Assembly: GCA_964480725.1 (NCBI GenBank)
Contig: CAYZQO010000001.1
Coordinates: forward strand, 138,360 to 202,359
DNA from: JAFGBI01 sp964480725
GTDB taxonomy: Bacteria; Myxococcota_A; Polyangia; Polyangiales; Polyangiaceae
Direction of reading: 5' to 3'
Length of the DNA: 64,000 nucleotides
Position numbers and translations under genes: made by a program. The notes beneath the pieces were generated by a model that was not told the DNA's origin, made no database searches, and was given only the letters and a program-made list of their open reading frames with translations. Positions 34,066 through 42,290 of the stretch are shown one piece after another (position 1 is the first letter of the stretch; each line of letters begins with the position of its first letter).

Positions 34066-34554
34066 TCACCCGGCGGGGGGCGCGGCGTACTTGCGAGCGA
34101 GCGCGGCGCACACCTCCGGCGGCGCGTAGCGCGAAGGATCGCCACCATTGGCCGCGATTTCGCGCACCAACGAGGCGGAGATGAAGCCGTAGTTGGTGCG
34201 GGTGGGCAGGAACACCGTGTCGATCTCCGGCCTCAGATCGGCGTTGGCGTGCGCGATCTGGAGCTCGTACTCGAAGTCGGTCCCCACCCGCAGGCCCCGC
34301 ACGATCACGCGCGCGCCGACGCGCTTCACATAGTCGATCAGCAGCCCCTCGAAGGTGGCCACCTCGACGTTGGGGCGGAGCTGGCAGGTCGCCCGCAGCA
34401 ACTCCAGGCGCTCCTCGACGGTGAACACCGCGTGCTTGGCGAGGTTCCTCCCGACCGCGACGATCACCTTCGGGAACAGGCGCGACGCTCGCTCGACGAG
34501 GTCGAGGTGCCCGTAGGTGGGTGGGTCGAAGCTGCCGGCGTAAAGGGCGATCAT
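34066..34554 (-). CDS. coaD: Phosphopantetheine adenylyltransferase
   Basis: Catalyses transfer of AMP from ATP to 4'-phosphopantetheine in CoA synthesis. The 162-residue protein has the nucleotidyltransferase motif AGSFDPPTYGHLDLVERA (TxGH) at the N-terminus, the RGLRVGTDFEYELQIAHAN block and the C-terminal FISASLVREIAANGG motif (ISSTxVRE in the family). Length matches CoaD exactly. The ATG overlaps the stop of the upstream gene (ATGA) in a minus-strand pair. Confidence 0.97.
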   Translation of the reverse strand: MIALYAGSFDPPTYGHLDLVERASRLFPKVIVAVGRNLAKHAVFTVEERLELLRATCQLRPNVEVATFEGLLIDYVKRVGARVIVRGLRVGTDFEYELQIAHANADLRPEIDTVFLPTRTNYGFISASLVREIAANGGDPSRYAPPEVCAALARKYAAPPAG

Positions 34555-35957
34555 GGCGCGCCGGCCCCGGGGTTCCCGCCCGAGGGCGCCACGGGCGCGA
34601 CCGAGGGGGCGCGCAGTGTCGGCGCGGGTGCGGGCCCGACGGGCGCACCCGCGGCCGCCCCAACCGGAGCTTGTACGTCCACGGGCGCCGCGGGCGACTC
34701 GGCGCTGCCGGCCGCGTCCGGGGCTCCGGCGGCGAGCCCGGCGGGCAGATCCTCCAGCCAGAGGGTGCGGCCACCCGCGGTCAACGTCACGCGGAACGGA
34801 GCGAGCAGCCCGGCCCCGACGATCCCATCGAGATCGACGCCCAGCGTCTCTTCGAGGGGCTCGACCAGCTTTCCGCGCACGGCCGGGACCTCGGGCAGCT
34901 CGAAGGCCCCGAGCTGCAGGAAGGGCACGATCCCTTGCTCGAGATCGGTGGCCCCGGCCAGGGGTCGGAGCGCGCCCAGCGCGACCCCGGCCTTCTTCCA
35001 CCCGCCGTCGTCGAGGGCCAGCGGGTAGACCATCCCCGTGTCGACCACCAGTGACGCCACGGGCGCGCCGGCGTCGGCACCGAGGGCGCTCCGCACCAGC
35101 ATCCCCCCCCCACGCAGGTAGTCGACCTTGACCGTGGTCGCCTGCGGCGGGGGTGGCGGCTCGAAGCTGCGGACGACGAACTGCTGGCCCGGCAGGTCAA
35201 ACGTGCAGTTGAGGTGACGCAGCAGGTGCATCCCCAGGAGCACGCGCACCGGCGCCCCGAGCTGCCGTGAGATCCCCGAGAGGTCCTTGGCCAGCGCCGG
35301 GACGTCGCGCACCTCCACCCGCTCGCCGAAGCGGAGCGAGATCCAGGAGGGCTCGGCCCCGTTGCTGGCGTCGATCACCGCCTCGGGCACCTGCGTCGCG
35401 ATCATGCCAAGCGCCGGCTCGCCGTTGATCTCGACGGGGACCACCAGGGAGGCGCGTCCGGCGGGCGGCATCTCGGACACGGCAAGGAGCCCGCCGGACA
35501 TCGCGAAGGGTTGGCGGCCGCCCCCGCGGCGGGCCAGCTTCACCACCTCGCTCGCCCAGGGGTCACGCACGTCGGGGTCGGCGAGCAGCGCCTCGAGGTC
35601 GTCCGCGGCGCGCTCGACGTCGCCGGAGTACCAGAGGGCGCGCCCCCGCACCGCGCGCGCCTCGCGGCTCGTCTGCCCCTCCACCAACTCGAGGCTGCGG
35701 TCGAACTCCAGGCGCGCCAGCGCAATTTCGGCGGCGAGGAGGCGCACCCGGGCCTCTTCCGGGAGCAGACGCAGCGCGTTCTCGATGGCCGTCTCCGCGT
35801 CCTCGACGTCCGCCGCGTGGTAACTCGCGGTCGCGCGGTCGAACCATTTCTTGGCGAGCGGCGGCCAGGCGGGCTCCCGGCTCGCCACCGCGGCGCCGCA
35901 CCCGGTCGCGGCCGGGAGAAGGGCAAGGAGCGCCAGGCTCAGCGCCTGGGCCGTCAT
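34551..35957 (-). CDS. Lipoprotein with TPR-like and retroviral-aspartyl-protease-like domains
   Basis: A 468-residue exported protein with a probable lipobox (signal ending LPAATGC, C at about residue 20). A TPR-like segment at about 36-120 contains FDRATASYHAADVEDAETAIENAL. Two beta-rich halves follow, the second with LVVDTGMVYPLALDD, a DTG motif typical of pepsin/retropepsin-like proteases, and GIVGAGLLAPFRVTL. The first half (GMIATQVPEAVIDAS) lacks DTG, so it may be an unpaired or inactive lobe. The last 60 residues are Pro/Ala/Gly-rich. The start at 35957 begins the signal peptide. Coupled to coaD by ATGA; substrate unknown. Confidence 0.7.
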   Translation of the reverse strand: MTAQALSLALLALLPAATGCGAAVASREPAWPPLAKKWFDRATASYHAADVEDAETAIENALRLLPEEARVRLLAAEIALARLEFDRSLELVEGQTSREARAVRGRALWYSGDVERAADDLEALLADPDVRDPWASEVVKLARRGGGRQPFAMSGGLLAVSEMPPAGRASLVVPVEINGEPALGMIATQVPEAVIDASNGAEPSWISLRFGERVEVRDVPALAKDLSGISRQLGAPVRVLLGMHLLRHLNCTFDLPGQQFVVRSFEPPPPPQATTVKVDYLRGGGMLVRSALGADAGAPVASLVVDTGMVYPLALDDGGWKKAGVALGALRPLAGATDLEQGIVPFLQLGAFELPEVPAVRGKLVEPLEETLGVDLDGIVGAGLLAPFRVTLTAGGRTLWLEDLPAGLAAGAPDAAGSAESPAAPVDVQAPVGAAAGAPVGPAPAPTLRAPSVAPVAPSGGNPGAGAP

Positions 35958-36134
35958 TGGTTTCTGCACGGTCACCTCGGTGTACGCGGGGGGTGTCGCC
36001 AGCCCGCGCCGAGCGCCTGACCGGGAACGACCGGGGCCGGGATAGCCCATCGCCGCCCCGCGGTCGAGTCGCGAACCCAGGGCGGGCGAGGCCGGGGGCA
36101 GGGGTCCGTCCAGCGCCGGACCGACCCCACGGAT

Positions 36135-36348
36135 CTAGAGCACCGATCGGGTTGCCAATGGCAACAGCGCCGCTGAAGACGCACCCCCTCGGGGCGAGGG
36201 TGCGTCTTCAGCGGCGCCTGGGGCGAGATCTGCTCCCAGTTCGGTACCCCACGCCCTCACCCACCCAGCGATGGCTGGGTGGGACCCGGAGGACGCGGGT
36301 CCCTAGGTCGTTGATTCTTCGCAGCAATCAACCTGATTGCTGCTCTAG
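36135..36348. repeat. Miniature inverted-repeat element, copy 2 (longest copy)
   Basis: Starts CTAGAGCACCGATCGGGTTG and ends in the same conserved right part as the other copies, finishing CTCTAG. It holds a perfect 20-base-pair hairpin (36167-36186 with 36198-36217, loop 11). An extra segment absent from the other copies follows the GTTCGG block and contains two further perfect hairpins (about 36270-36293, 10 base pairs with loop GATG; then 8 base pairs, about 36292-36314). The right hairpin (arms GCAGCAATCA/TGATTGCTGC) is present near the end. It lies in the divergent space between the lipoprotein gene starting at 35957 and the AgmX-domain gene at 36384. Confidence 0.78.
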
Positions 36349-36383
36349 GCCCGCCCGGGCCACCGCTCGGGTATGCTCCGCCC

Positions 36384-36953
36384 ATGCGGACCGGGTCCTC
36401 GCTCCTCCCCTCGCTCGTCATCGCCATCGCGTCCTTCGGGCTCCCAGCCTGCGGTTCCAAGGCTCCCCCCGAGGCGAAGGACCCCGGTTCGTCCGCGGCT
36501 GAGGACGAAGAGGAGGCGACGGAGATCACGGACGAGGAGGCGGAGGCCATGGCGTCCATCGAGGAGTACCTGGCCGAGGAGGACGGGGGGGGCTCCGCGC
36601 GCGAGGAGACGGACGCGAGCGCCGCCGCCGAAGCGACGACCGACGCGCCCCAGGGAGGCGCCGTGGCGCGCCGTGATCAGCTCTGGGCGCTGGTGAAGGA
36701 GAAGCGCCCGGTGGTGCTGGCTTGCTACAAGGAGCAGAAGAAGAAGGACCCCGCGATTGGAACCCGGATCGCGGTCCGCATCGAGCTCAAGCCGGACGGC
36801 TCGTTGAAGCGTGAGCCCGAGATCGTCGCCGACCGCACCGACATCGCCTCGCCGGAGGTGGCGAAGTGCACCATCGACGCGGTCAAGAGCGTCGAGTACC
36901 CGCCCCATCCCAACGGGATGGAGACGACCTTCACCTACCCGTTCGGGTTCTGA
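36384..36953 (+). CDS. AgmX/PglI C-terminal-domain lipoprotein
   Basis: A 189-residue lipoprotein. The signal peptide ends in the lipobox LPAC (C22 region) and is followed by an acidic, Glu-rich linker (about 30-90). The C-terminal 90 residues (VLACYKEQKKKDPAIGTRIAVRIELKPDGSL plus the final FTYPFGF) match the AgmX/PglI C-terminal domain, a TonB-C-like fold common in myxobacterial gliding and surface proteins. A Cys pair (in VLACY and VAKCT) is conserved in this domain. It lies 36 bases downstream of repeat copy 2 and 9 bases upstream of the next gene, likely an operon. Confidence 0.82.
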   Translation: MRTGSSLLPSLVIAIASFGLPACGSKAPPEAKDPGSSAAEDEEEATEITDEEAEAMASIEEYLAEEDGGGSAREETDASAAAEATTDAPQGGAVARRDQLWALVKEKRPVVLACYKEQKKKDPAIGTRIAVRIELKPDGSLKREPEIVADRTDIASPEVAKCTIDAVKSVEYPPHPNGMETTFTYPFGF

Positions 36954-36962
36954 CCGCGCGCC

Positions 36963-38594
36963 GTGGCGAATCTCGCGGGCGCGGGCGGCGAGACGGTCGG
37001 GATGCCACCGGGCGGGCGGTCGCCCTCGACGCCGGCCGACGATCCCTATCACCAGCTCCTCAGCCGCACCCGGGATCTGCGTGCCGAGCAGCGCCAGGCG
37101 CGAGACAGCTGGTTCCAGCAGCTCGGGATCGCCGGCAAGGACGAGGTCCTCTTCGAGCTCGAGGTGCTCCTCAAGGCGGCGGCGTGCTTCGCGAACCCGC
37201 GCAACCACCCGGGGCCGCCGCGCCGTGGGCCCGTGGTCGGGCAGGATTTCCGGGGCGCGCTCGCGGTCGCGCGGGACGGCGTGGCGCACGCGGTCGGGCT
37301 AGCGCGGTCCCTGCTCGGTGACGAGGAGCGGGCCTTCGTCTTCCATCGCTACCTCGAGACGGTGCTCCCGCAGGACAGCGCGCGCTCGCGCCTGGCCGGG
37401 GCCGGCGGGGAGCAGACGACCCCCGAGCAGAGCCTCTTGGCGCTGCGCCAGGGGCTGTCGAGCGCGCAGGAGGTGCTCGACGGGCTGGGGCGCGCGCAGC
37501 GGGTCCCCTACCGCACTTTCTACGCCGCGCTTGGCATCGTGCAGCGCGAGGTCGAGCGCAACACGTTCTTCAACCCCCTGCTGGCGTTGGAGTTCCGCCC
37601 CGAATTCGACCGCATCCGCTCCCCGCTGATCCTGGACCTCATCCGGAGCGTGACCGCCCGCGAGGCGCGCCGGCTGGTGTCACTCACGTTCCTGTCTCTC
37701 TTTCGCATGCTGCGCTATCTCCGGCTCTTGGAGCGCATCGCGGCGGAGAGCAGCCGCCGCCGCCGCTTGGTCGGGCGCGCCTACCTCACCGTGAGCGTGC
37801 TCCGCTCGGACGCCCGCGCTCTGTCCGGCTACCTCCGCGAGCACGCCGGACCGCTGCTCGCGGACAGCTTCCACCACGAAGCGGCGGCCGTCCGCGCCGC
37901 GGACCTCGGTGCACGCGCACCGGCCCTGAAAGCCCTCGGGCAACGGTATGCTTCCATCCGTACCGCTCTCGAGAGCGTGGCGGCGAGCGTCGAACTCGAG
38001 GTCCGTCGGGCGTTCCGGCACGATCTCCCGGCACCCGATGGGGCCACGAGCGAGGCGGAGCTGCGAGCGTCGCTCCGCGCCGTCGTCCTAGCCCTCCGCC
38101 CGCCGCTTCGCGCGTCCGTCCTCGGCTTCGGCCAGGGCCTCGGCGTGGCGCTGTCCGCCAACCGCGTGTTCGACGATCCCGCTGCCGAGCGCGAGATCGG
38201 GGACCACCTCCGCCGCAACGCCTGGATGTTCGCCCAGATCCTGCGCGCCTTCACCGTCAAGGCGCAGGGCCCCCTCCCCGGCGATCGGTGGCAGCCCGGC
38301 GAGCAGGCCCGGTATGTCGGGGAGTTCTTGCGCTACGTCGCCGCGCTGGGCGACCCCGTGCTGCGCGCGGCGGACTATCCCCGCTTCCCGGCCTTCGTGA
38401 GCGCGGTCCGCGGCGTCTCCGCGCCAGAGCTCATCGACCGACCGCGGCTGGACCGGGCGGTCGCCGAGTGCGGCTCGCTCTACGAGCACCTGCAGGCGCT
38501 CTTCGAGCGTCTCTCGCTGCAGGGAGCGCTCGCGGGTGTCCCGTTCGACCGCCGCGCGGCGGCCAGGGCACTGCAGCTCTACGTCGCCGGTTGA
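36963..38594 (+). CDS. Conserved helical protein, unknown function
   Basis: A 543-residue soluble, mostly alpha-helical protein without a signal peptide. It does not belong to a family I can name. Stretches such as KDEVLFELEVLLKAAACFANPRNHP, RNTFFNPLLALEFRPEF and RRNAWMFAQILRAFTVKAQGP look conserved and are rich in aromatic and basic residues, unlike random GC-derived ORFs. It starts with GTG 9 bases after the AgmX-domain lipoprotein and appears to be co-transcribed with it. A strong GC-rich hairpin lies downstream (38703-38725). Confidence 0.75.
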   Translation: MANLAGAGGETVGMPPGGRSPSTPADDPYHQLLSRTRDLRAEQRQARDSWFQQLGIAGKDEVLFELEVLLKAAACFANPRNHPGPPRRGPVVGQDFRGALAVARDGVAHAVGLARSLLGDEERAFVFHRYLETVLPQDSARSRLAGAGGEQTTPEQSLLALRQGLSSAQEVLDGLGRAQRVPYRTFYAALGIVQREVERNTFFNPLLALEFRPEFDRIRSPLILDLIRSVTAREARRLVSLTFLSLFRMLRYLRLLERIAAESSRRRRLVGRAYLTVSVLRSDARALSGYLREHAGPLLADSFHHEAAAVRAADLGARAPALKALGQRYASIRTALESVAASVELEVRRAFRHDLPAPDGATSEAELRASLRAVVLALRPPLRASVLGFGQGLGVALSANRVFDDPAAEREIGDHLRRNAWMFAQILRAFTVKAQGPLPGDRWQPGEQARYVGEFLRYVAALGDPVLRAADYPRFPAFVSAVRGVSAPELIDRPRLDRAVAECGSLYEHLQALFERLSLQGALAGVPFDRRAAARALQLYVAG

Positions 38595-38702
38595 AGAGCC
38601 GCTCCCCCACTCGCCACCCCGTCGCGCGTCCGCCAGCCCGTCCCCAAGGCCTGACGCCCAGCGCCCGCGTTGGCGCCACCACGACGCCCCCCCAACACAC
38701 GG

Positions 38703-38725
38703 GCGGCCCCCACTCGGGGGGCCGC
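38703..38725. terminator. Putative bidirectional terminator hairpin
   Basis: Perfect 9-base-pair stem (GCGGCCCCC with GGGGGCCGC) and 5-base loop, in the space between the convergent helical-protein gene and histone-like gene. No T-run follows on either strand, as is common in GC-rich genomes, so this is a terminator by position and stability only. Confidence 0.5.
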
Positions 38726-38784
38726 TCCCATCCGGCCGTGACCCCCCGACGCGTGTACGGCGCGTCGAGCGGGCTCGTGAGGCG

Positions 38785-39036
38785 TCAGAGCGCCGGAGCG
38801 GCCGCGACGACCTTCTTCGCCCGCTTCGCCGGCTTCCGGGCGACCTTCTTGGCGACCTTCTTGGCGACCTTCTTGGCGGTCTTCTTGGCGGCCTTCTTGG
38901 CGGTCTTCTTGGCGGCCTTCTTGGCGACCTTCGGCGCCTTCTTGGCCGTCGTCTTCTTGGCCGCCTTGGTCGCGGTCCGCTTGGCGGTCTTCTTGGCCTT
39001 CTTCACGGTCTTCTTGGCGGTCTTCTTTGCAGCCAT
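38785..39036 (-). CDS. Histone H1-like Lys/Ala-rich DNA-binding protein
   Basis: An 83-residue, strongly basic protein made of recurring A-K-K-T/V/A units (MAAKKTAKKTVKKAKKTAKRT at the start, KVAKKVAKKVARKP near the end). This resembles eukaryotic histone H1 tails and bacterial H1-like proteins (Hc1/Hc2, AlgP, BpH1 types), which coat DNA. The repeats make the length variable between strains. A good ribosome site (AGAGGAA) lies 6-7 bases before the ATG. The promoter region at 39095-39124 carries a TTGACA box and duplicated operator-like sequences. Function is by composition, not by motif. Confidence 0.85.
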   Translation of the reverse strand: MAAKKTAKKTVKKAKKTAKRTATKAAKKTTAKKAPKVAKKAAKKTAKKAAKKTAKKVAKKVAKKVARKPAKRAKKVVAAAPAL

Positions 39037-39094
39037 GGTGATTCCTCTTGCGAAGGGAACGGCCGGTCAGCCCCTCCCGATGTATATTGCAAGA

Positions 39095-39124
39095 CGTATA
39101 TTGCCACGCATTGTGATGTGTCAA
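39095..39124 (-). promoter_or_regulatory. Sigma-70-like promoter of the histone-like gene, with duplicated GCAATATAC sites
   Basis: On the minus strand TTGACA (39119-39124) is followed after 18 bases by TATACG (39095-39100). The start of transcription would be near 39088, about 50 bases before the ATG. The nonamer GCAATATAC occurs twice, at 39096-39104 (overlapping the -10) and 39082-39090, 14 bases apart, in an AT-rich patch unusual for this genome. The second copy sits at the initiation site. This could be an operator for autoregulation or another factor. Confidence 0.6.
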
Positions 39125-39450
39125 CGAAAAAGATGCGGCGGGCCGGTCCGACCAGCGAGCTAAGGCGCTACCGGGCCGCGCAAGCGCTGCACACGGAGCG
39201 CATGTATAGGCTGCGGCCGGCCGGGCCGGGAACATTCATTAGTTCAATGAGTTCCGCGAATTGCGGTCGGACCGGGCCTGCGGTCCGCTGCTCTTGACGG
39301 GCTCGCTCCCCTCGGGCAAGAGCGCCGGGGTCGCGCCCGGAAAAAAGATGCTCCGGGGCCGGCTCCGGGCTGAACGCGGCCCCCCTTCGCTGCCGACCAC
39401 GCGGCGCGCCCGCTGCTCGCGGGTGGCGTCTTTCCCCGATGGAGATCCCG
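39125..39450. other. Intergenic region upstream of the OmpA-like lipoprotein
   Basis: About 325 bases between divergent genes. It holds an inverted repeat (CGGACCG/CGGTCCG with loop GGCCTG, about 39268-39290) and a further G/C hairpin near 39400. No ORF is convincing. The OmpA gene start is at 39451, preceded by GGAGA; the ATG 12 bases upstream (39439) has no such site. Confidence 0.45.
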
Positions 39451-40278
39451 ATGAAGTCCCGCCCAGCGATGCTCATGGCTTGCCTCTCGTCCCTGCTCTG
39501 CGGAGTCGTCGCGTGCGGCTACACGCAGGACGAGTGGGACCAGCAGGTGCGGGAAAACGATCGGCTGCGGAGCGAGCTGCAGCAGCAGACCGCCGCGCAG
39601 GAGAAATGCGAGGCCGACCACGCAGCGGCGATGCGCGAAACGGAACAGCTGCGCACGGCCCTGACGGAGCGCGGGCTCACGGTCGAGAGCTTGACGGGTG
39701 ACCTCGACCGGCAGCGCAAGGCCCTCGAGGAGTACCAGATCCGCCTCGATCAGCTGGAGGAGATCCGGAAGCGCTTCGTGGCGCTCCGCGAGAAGCTCGA
39801 GTCGCTCACCCGTTTCGGACTCAAGGTGTCGGTGCGCGACAATCGCATGGTCATCGAGTTGCCCGGCGACGTCCTCTTCGCCTCCGGGCGCGCGGACCTC
39901 CGTCAGGAGGGCGAGGAGATCCTGCGGCAGGTGGCCGCGGTGATCCGCGCGGACGCAGACCTATCGCGGCGAGAGTTCCAGGTCGCCGGACACACCGACT
40001 CCACGCCCCTCCGCGGCGGTCCGTTCCAGGACAACTGGGGCCTATCGGCGATGCGGGCCCGATCAGTGCTGGTCTTCCTCACCAAGCCGTCCGCTGAGCA
40101 GGGCGGCGGCCTCACGCCGGCGAGTTGGAGCGCCGCTGGCTATGGCGATACCGACCCGGTTGCCCCCAACGACAGCGCCACGAGTCGACAGCAGAACCGC
40201 CGCGTGGAGCTGGTCGTGCTCCCGAACGTCGAGGAGATGCTGAACCTCGACGATCTCGTGCGGGAGGTCCGTCCCTGA
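39451..40278 (+). CDS. OmpA-family peptidoglycan-associated lipoprotein (Pal-like)
   Basis: A 275-residue protein with a lipobox (VVACG, C near residue 22) and a coiled-coil stalk (about 25-115: ENDRLRSELQQQTAAQEK and similar heptads). A C-terminal OmpA/Pal peptidoglycan-binding domain follows (about 120-250: VIELPGDVLFASGRADLRQEG; VAGHTDSTPL; NWGLSAMRARSVLVFL; SRQQNRRVELVV). The NWxLSxxRA and NRRVEL motifs contact diaminopimelate in the family. A loop insertion (FLTKPSAEQGGGLTPASW) makes it longer than classic Pal. It could serve as the Pal partner of the distant tol operon, but it is not linked to it. Its stop overlaps ppx. Confidence 0.85.
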   Translation: MKSRPAMLMACLSSLLCGVVACGYTQDEWDQQVRENDRLRSELQQQTAAQEKCEADHAAAMRETEQLRTALTERGLTVESLTGDLDRQRKALEEYQIRLDQLEEIRKRFVALREKLESLTRFGLKVSVRDNRMVIELPGDVLFASGRADLRQEGEEILRQVAAVIRADADLSRREFQVAGHTDSTPLRGGPFQDNWGLSAMRARSVLVFLTKPSAEQGGGLTPASWSAAGYGDTDPVAPNDSATSRQQNRRVELVVLPNVEEMLNLDDLVREVRP

Positions 40279-41213
40279 CCGCGCCGCGCTTCGCCGCCAT
40301 CGATATCGGCACCAACACGGTCCTGCTCACCATCGCGGAAGAGCGGGAGCGAACGCTCGTGCCGCTGCTGGAGCGGGCGACCATCACCCGGCTCGGCGCG
40401 GGGGTGGATCGCTCCCGTCGCCTCGCGGACGACGCCTGCGCGCGAACGCTCGCGTGCCTCCGCGACTACGGCGCCGACCTTCGCGCCGCTGGGGTGACGA
40501 GGCTGGACGTCGTGGGGACGAGCGCGCTGCGAGACGCGCTCGGCGGCGAGGAGCTCTGCGCCGCCGCCGCCGAGGTGCTTGGGGTGCGACCGCGGGTGAT
40601 CAGCGGTGAGGAGGAGGCACGGCTGACCTTCACGGGAGCCGTCCTCGGGCTCGACGTCGCCGGTGATGTGCTCGTGGTCGACGTCGGGGGCGGCAGCACC
40701 GAGATCATCACCGGCGTCCTCCGCGGCGCCGACGCATCCGTCGAAACCGCCCTCAGCTTGGACGTCGGGAGCGTGCGCCTCTTCGAGCGCCACGTGCGCC
40801 ACGATCCGCCGCCCGCGGCCGAGCTGGAGCAGGCGCGAAGCGCCGTGCGCGCGGCCCTCGCCACCGTCCCCACCCCATCGCGGCCGCGGCGCCTCGTCGG
40901 CGTGGCCGGAACGGTGACCACGCTGGCCGCGGTGGCGCAGGGGATCGACCCTTACGACGGCGCGCGGCTGCACGGGGCCTCCCTCGATCGCAGCACGGTC
41001 ACGCGAGTCCTCGAGGACCTCGCCGCCATGCCCCACGCCGCGCGGTCAGCGGTGCCCGGCCTCGAGCCCGCCCGCGCCGACGTCATCCTGACGGGCGGCG
41101 TCGTGGTGGAGACGGTGATGGACTGGGCCGGCGCCGAGCACCTCGTCGTGTCGGACCGTGGAGTTCGCTGGGGCCTGCTCACGGCGCTGCGGGCGCAGGC
41201 GCCGTCGATGTGA
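40275..41213 (+). CDS. Ppx/GppA-family phosphatase with probable CTG start
   Basis: A 312-residue exopolyphosphatase/guanosine-pentaphosphatase. The ASKHA-fold phosphate loops are AIDIGTNTVLL (N-terminal, DIGTNT) and VDVGGGSTEIIT (about 136-147). A GTSALRDA motif and the GVAGTVTTLAAV block are also present. The length (about 310) is that of the single-module bacterial type, without the C-terminal HD domain. No ATG/GTG/TTG exists in frame near the family N-terminus; the nearest is 150 bases upstream inside the ompA-like gene. CTG at 40275 forms a CTGA overlap with its stop and has GGGAGG seven bases upstream, so CTG initiation is the best reading. Confidence 0.82.
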   Translation: MTAPRFAAIDIGTNTVLLTIAEERERTLVPLLERATITRLGAGVDRSRRLADDACARTLACLRDYGADLRAAGVTRLDVVGTSALRDALGGEELCAAAAEVLGVRPRVISGEEEARLTFTGAVLGLDVAGDVLVVDVGGGSTEIITGVLRGADASVETALSLDVGSVRLFERHVRHDPPPAAELEQARSAVRAALATVPTPSRPRRLVGVAGTVTTLAAVAQGIDPYDGARLHGASLDRSTVTRVLEDLAAMPHAARSAVPGLEPARADVILTGGVVVETVMDWAGAEHLVVSDRGVRWGLLTALRAQAPSM

Positions 41214-41453
41214 CACAATGAAATGGGACGCGACTACGGCCGCGCCCCACCAACGAGCGGCGGCGGGATTATTTCGCCGGGCTCGTTGGTTTCCCCTCGA
41301 CCACGGGCTCCGGATGGCCGGACCCCGAGCGGCCCAAGCCGACAAGCCCGAGCCGACAAGCCCGAGCCGACAAGCCCGAGCCGACAAGCCCGAGCCGACA
41401 AGAGGGTCCTGTTGCGTTGGAAAAGCTCCCCGGTTCCCCGGGCAACGAAGATG
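41214..41453. other. Intergenic region before the cdnL promoter
   Basis: About 240 bases after ppx with an AT-richer start, then a tandem repeat (41337-41402) and a GC patch with inverted symmetry near 41431-41443 (CCGGTTCCCCGGG type). No gene is visible. It separates ppx from the promoter of the CarD-like gene. Confidence 0.5.
41337..41402. repeat. 14-base tandem repeat, 4.7 units
   Basis: The unit AGCCGACAAGCCCG occurs four times in full and once as 10 of 14 bases, without visible divergence. Because 14 is not a multiple of three, and no ORF with a ribosome site covers it, it is non-coding. It lies 50 bases upstream of the TTGACA box of the cdnL promoter. It may be a slippage minisatellite or a binding array. 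Confidence 0.85.
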
Positions 41454-41482
41454 TTGACAGATTGGAAATGACCGAGTAGAGT
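41454..41482 (+). promoter_or_regulatory. Sigma-70-like promoter for the CarD/CdnL gene
   Basis: TTGACA (41454-41459) is followed after exactly 17 bases by TAGAGT (41477-41482), a strong -35 with a moderate -10. Transcription would start near 41489 and give a leader of about 248 bases before the ATG at 41737. The leader contains a hairpin with arms GATGACGCC and GGCGTCGTC (about 41671-41697), 40-50 bases before the start, and an AAGGAGAG ribosome site right at the gene. Confidence 0.65.
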
Positions 41483-41736
41483 TTCGCGCCTGGCGGCCCC
41501 TAACCACAAACAACGGGGTGGTGGTTCATCGTGGCGAGCGGTTGGCTCCCACCGCAGGCCCGCCCCCAGCGATTGGTTTAGACAGGTGAGCATCTTGCCC
41601 TGCGATCCCCTGCCGCTGCGTCTCGAACGCAGCCGGCGTCTCGCTGGGGCGTGAAGACGTCGAGTTATCGCGATGACGCCCCGTTTGGTGGCGTCGTCGT
41701 CTCGCGCCGGGTGCAGGCGCGCCACAAGGAGAGGTC
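41483..41736 (+). other. Long 5' leader of cdnL
   Basis: About 250 bases between the promoter and the start codon with no ORF of note. It includes an ACAAACAACGGGGTGGTGG stretch and the stem-loop mentioned above. A leader of this size is unusual for a short regulator gene and could hold a regulatory RNA element. Confidence 0.4.
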
Positions 41737-42243
<507 letters not shown>

Positions 42244-42258
42244 GCGGTCCCCTCCGGT

Positions 42259-42289
42259 GCAACGCGGTGAGCGGCGCCCACCGCGTTGC
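42259..42289. terminator. Bidirectional terminator between cdnL and lipoprotein gene
   Basis: A perfect 11-base-pair stem (GCAACGCGGTG with CACCGCGTTGC, loop of nine) occupies most of the 47 bases between the convergent stops at 42243 and 42291. It is a good candidate for termination from both sides, though no T-run is present. Confidence 0.7.
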
Positions 42290-42290
42290 G

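Noticed and set aside
41337..41402. CRISPR-like array
   Set aside because: Units are 14 bases and directly adjacent without spacers, so it is a tandem repeat.
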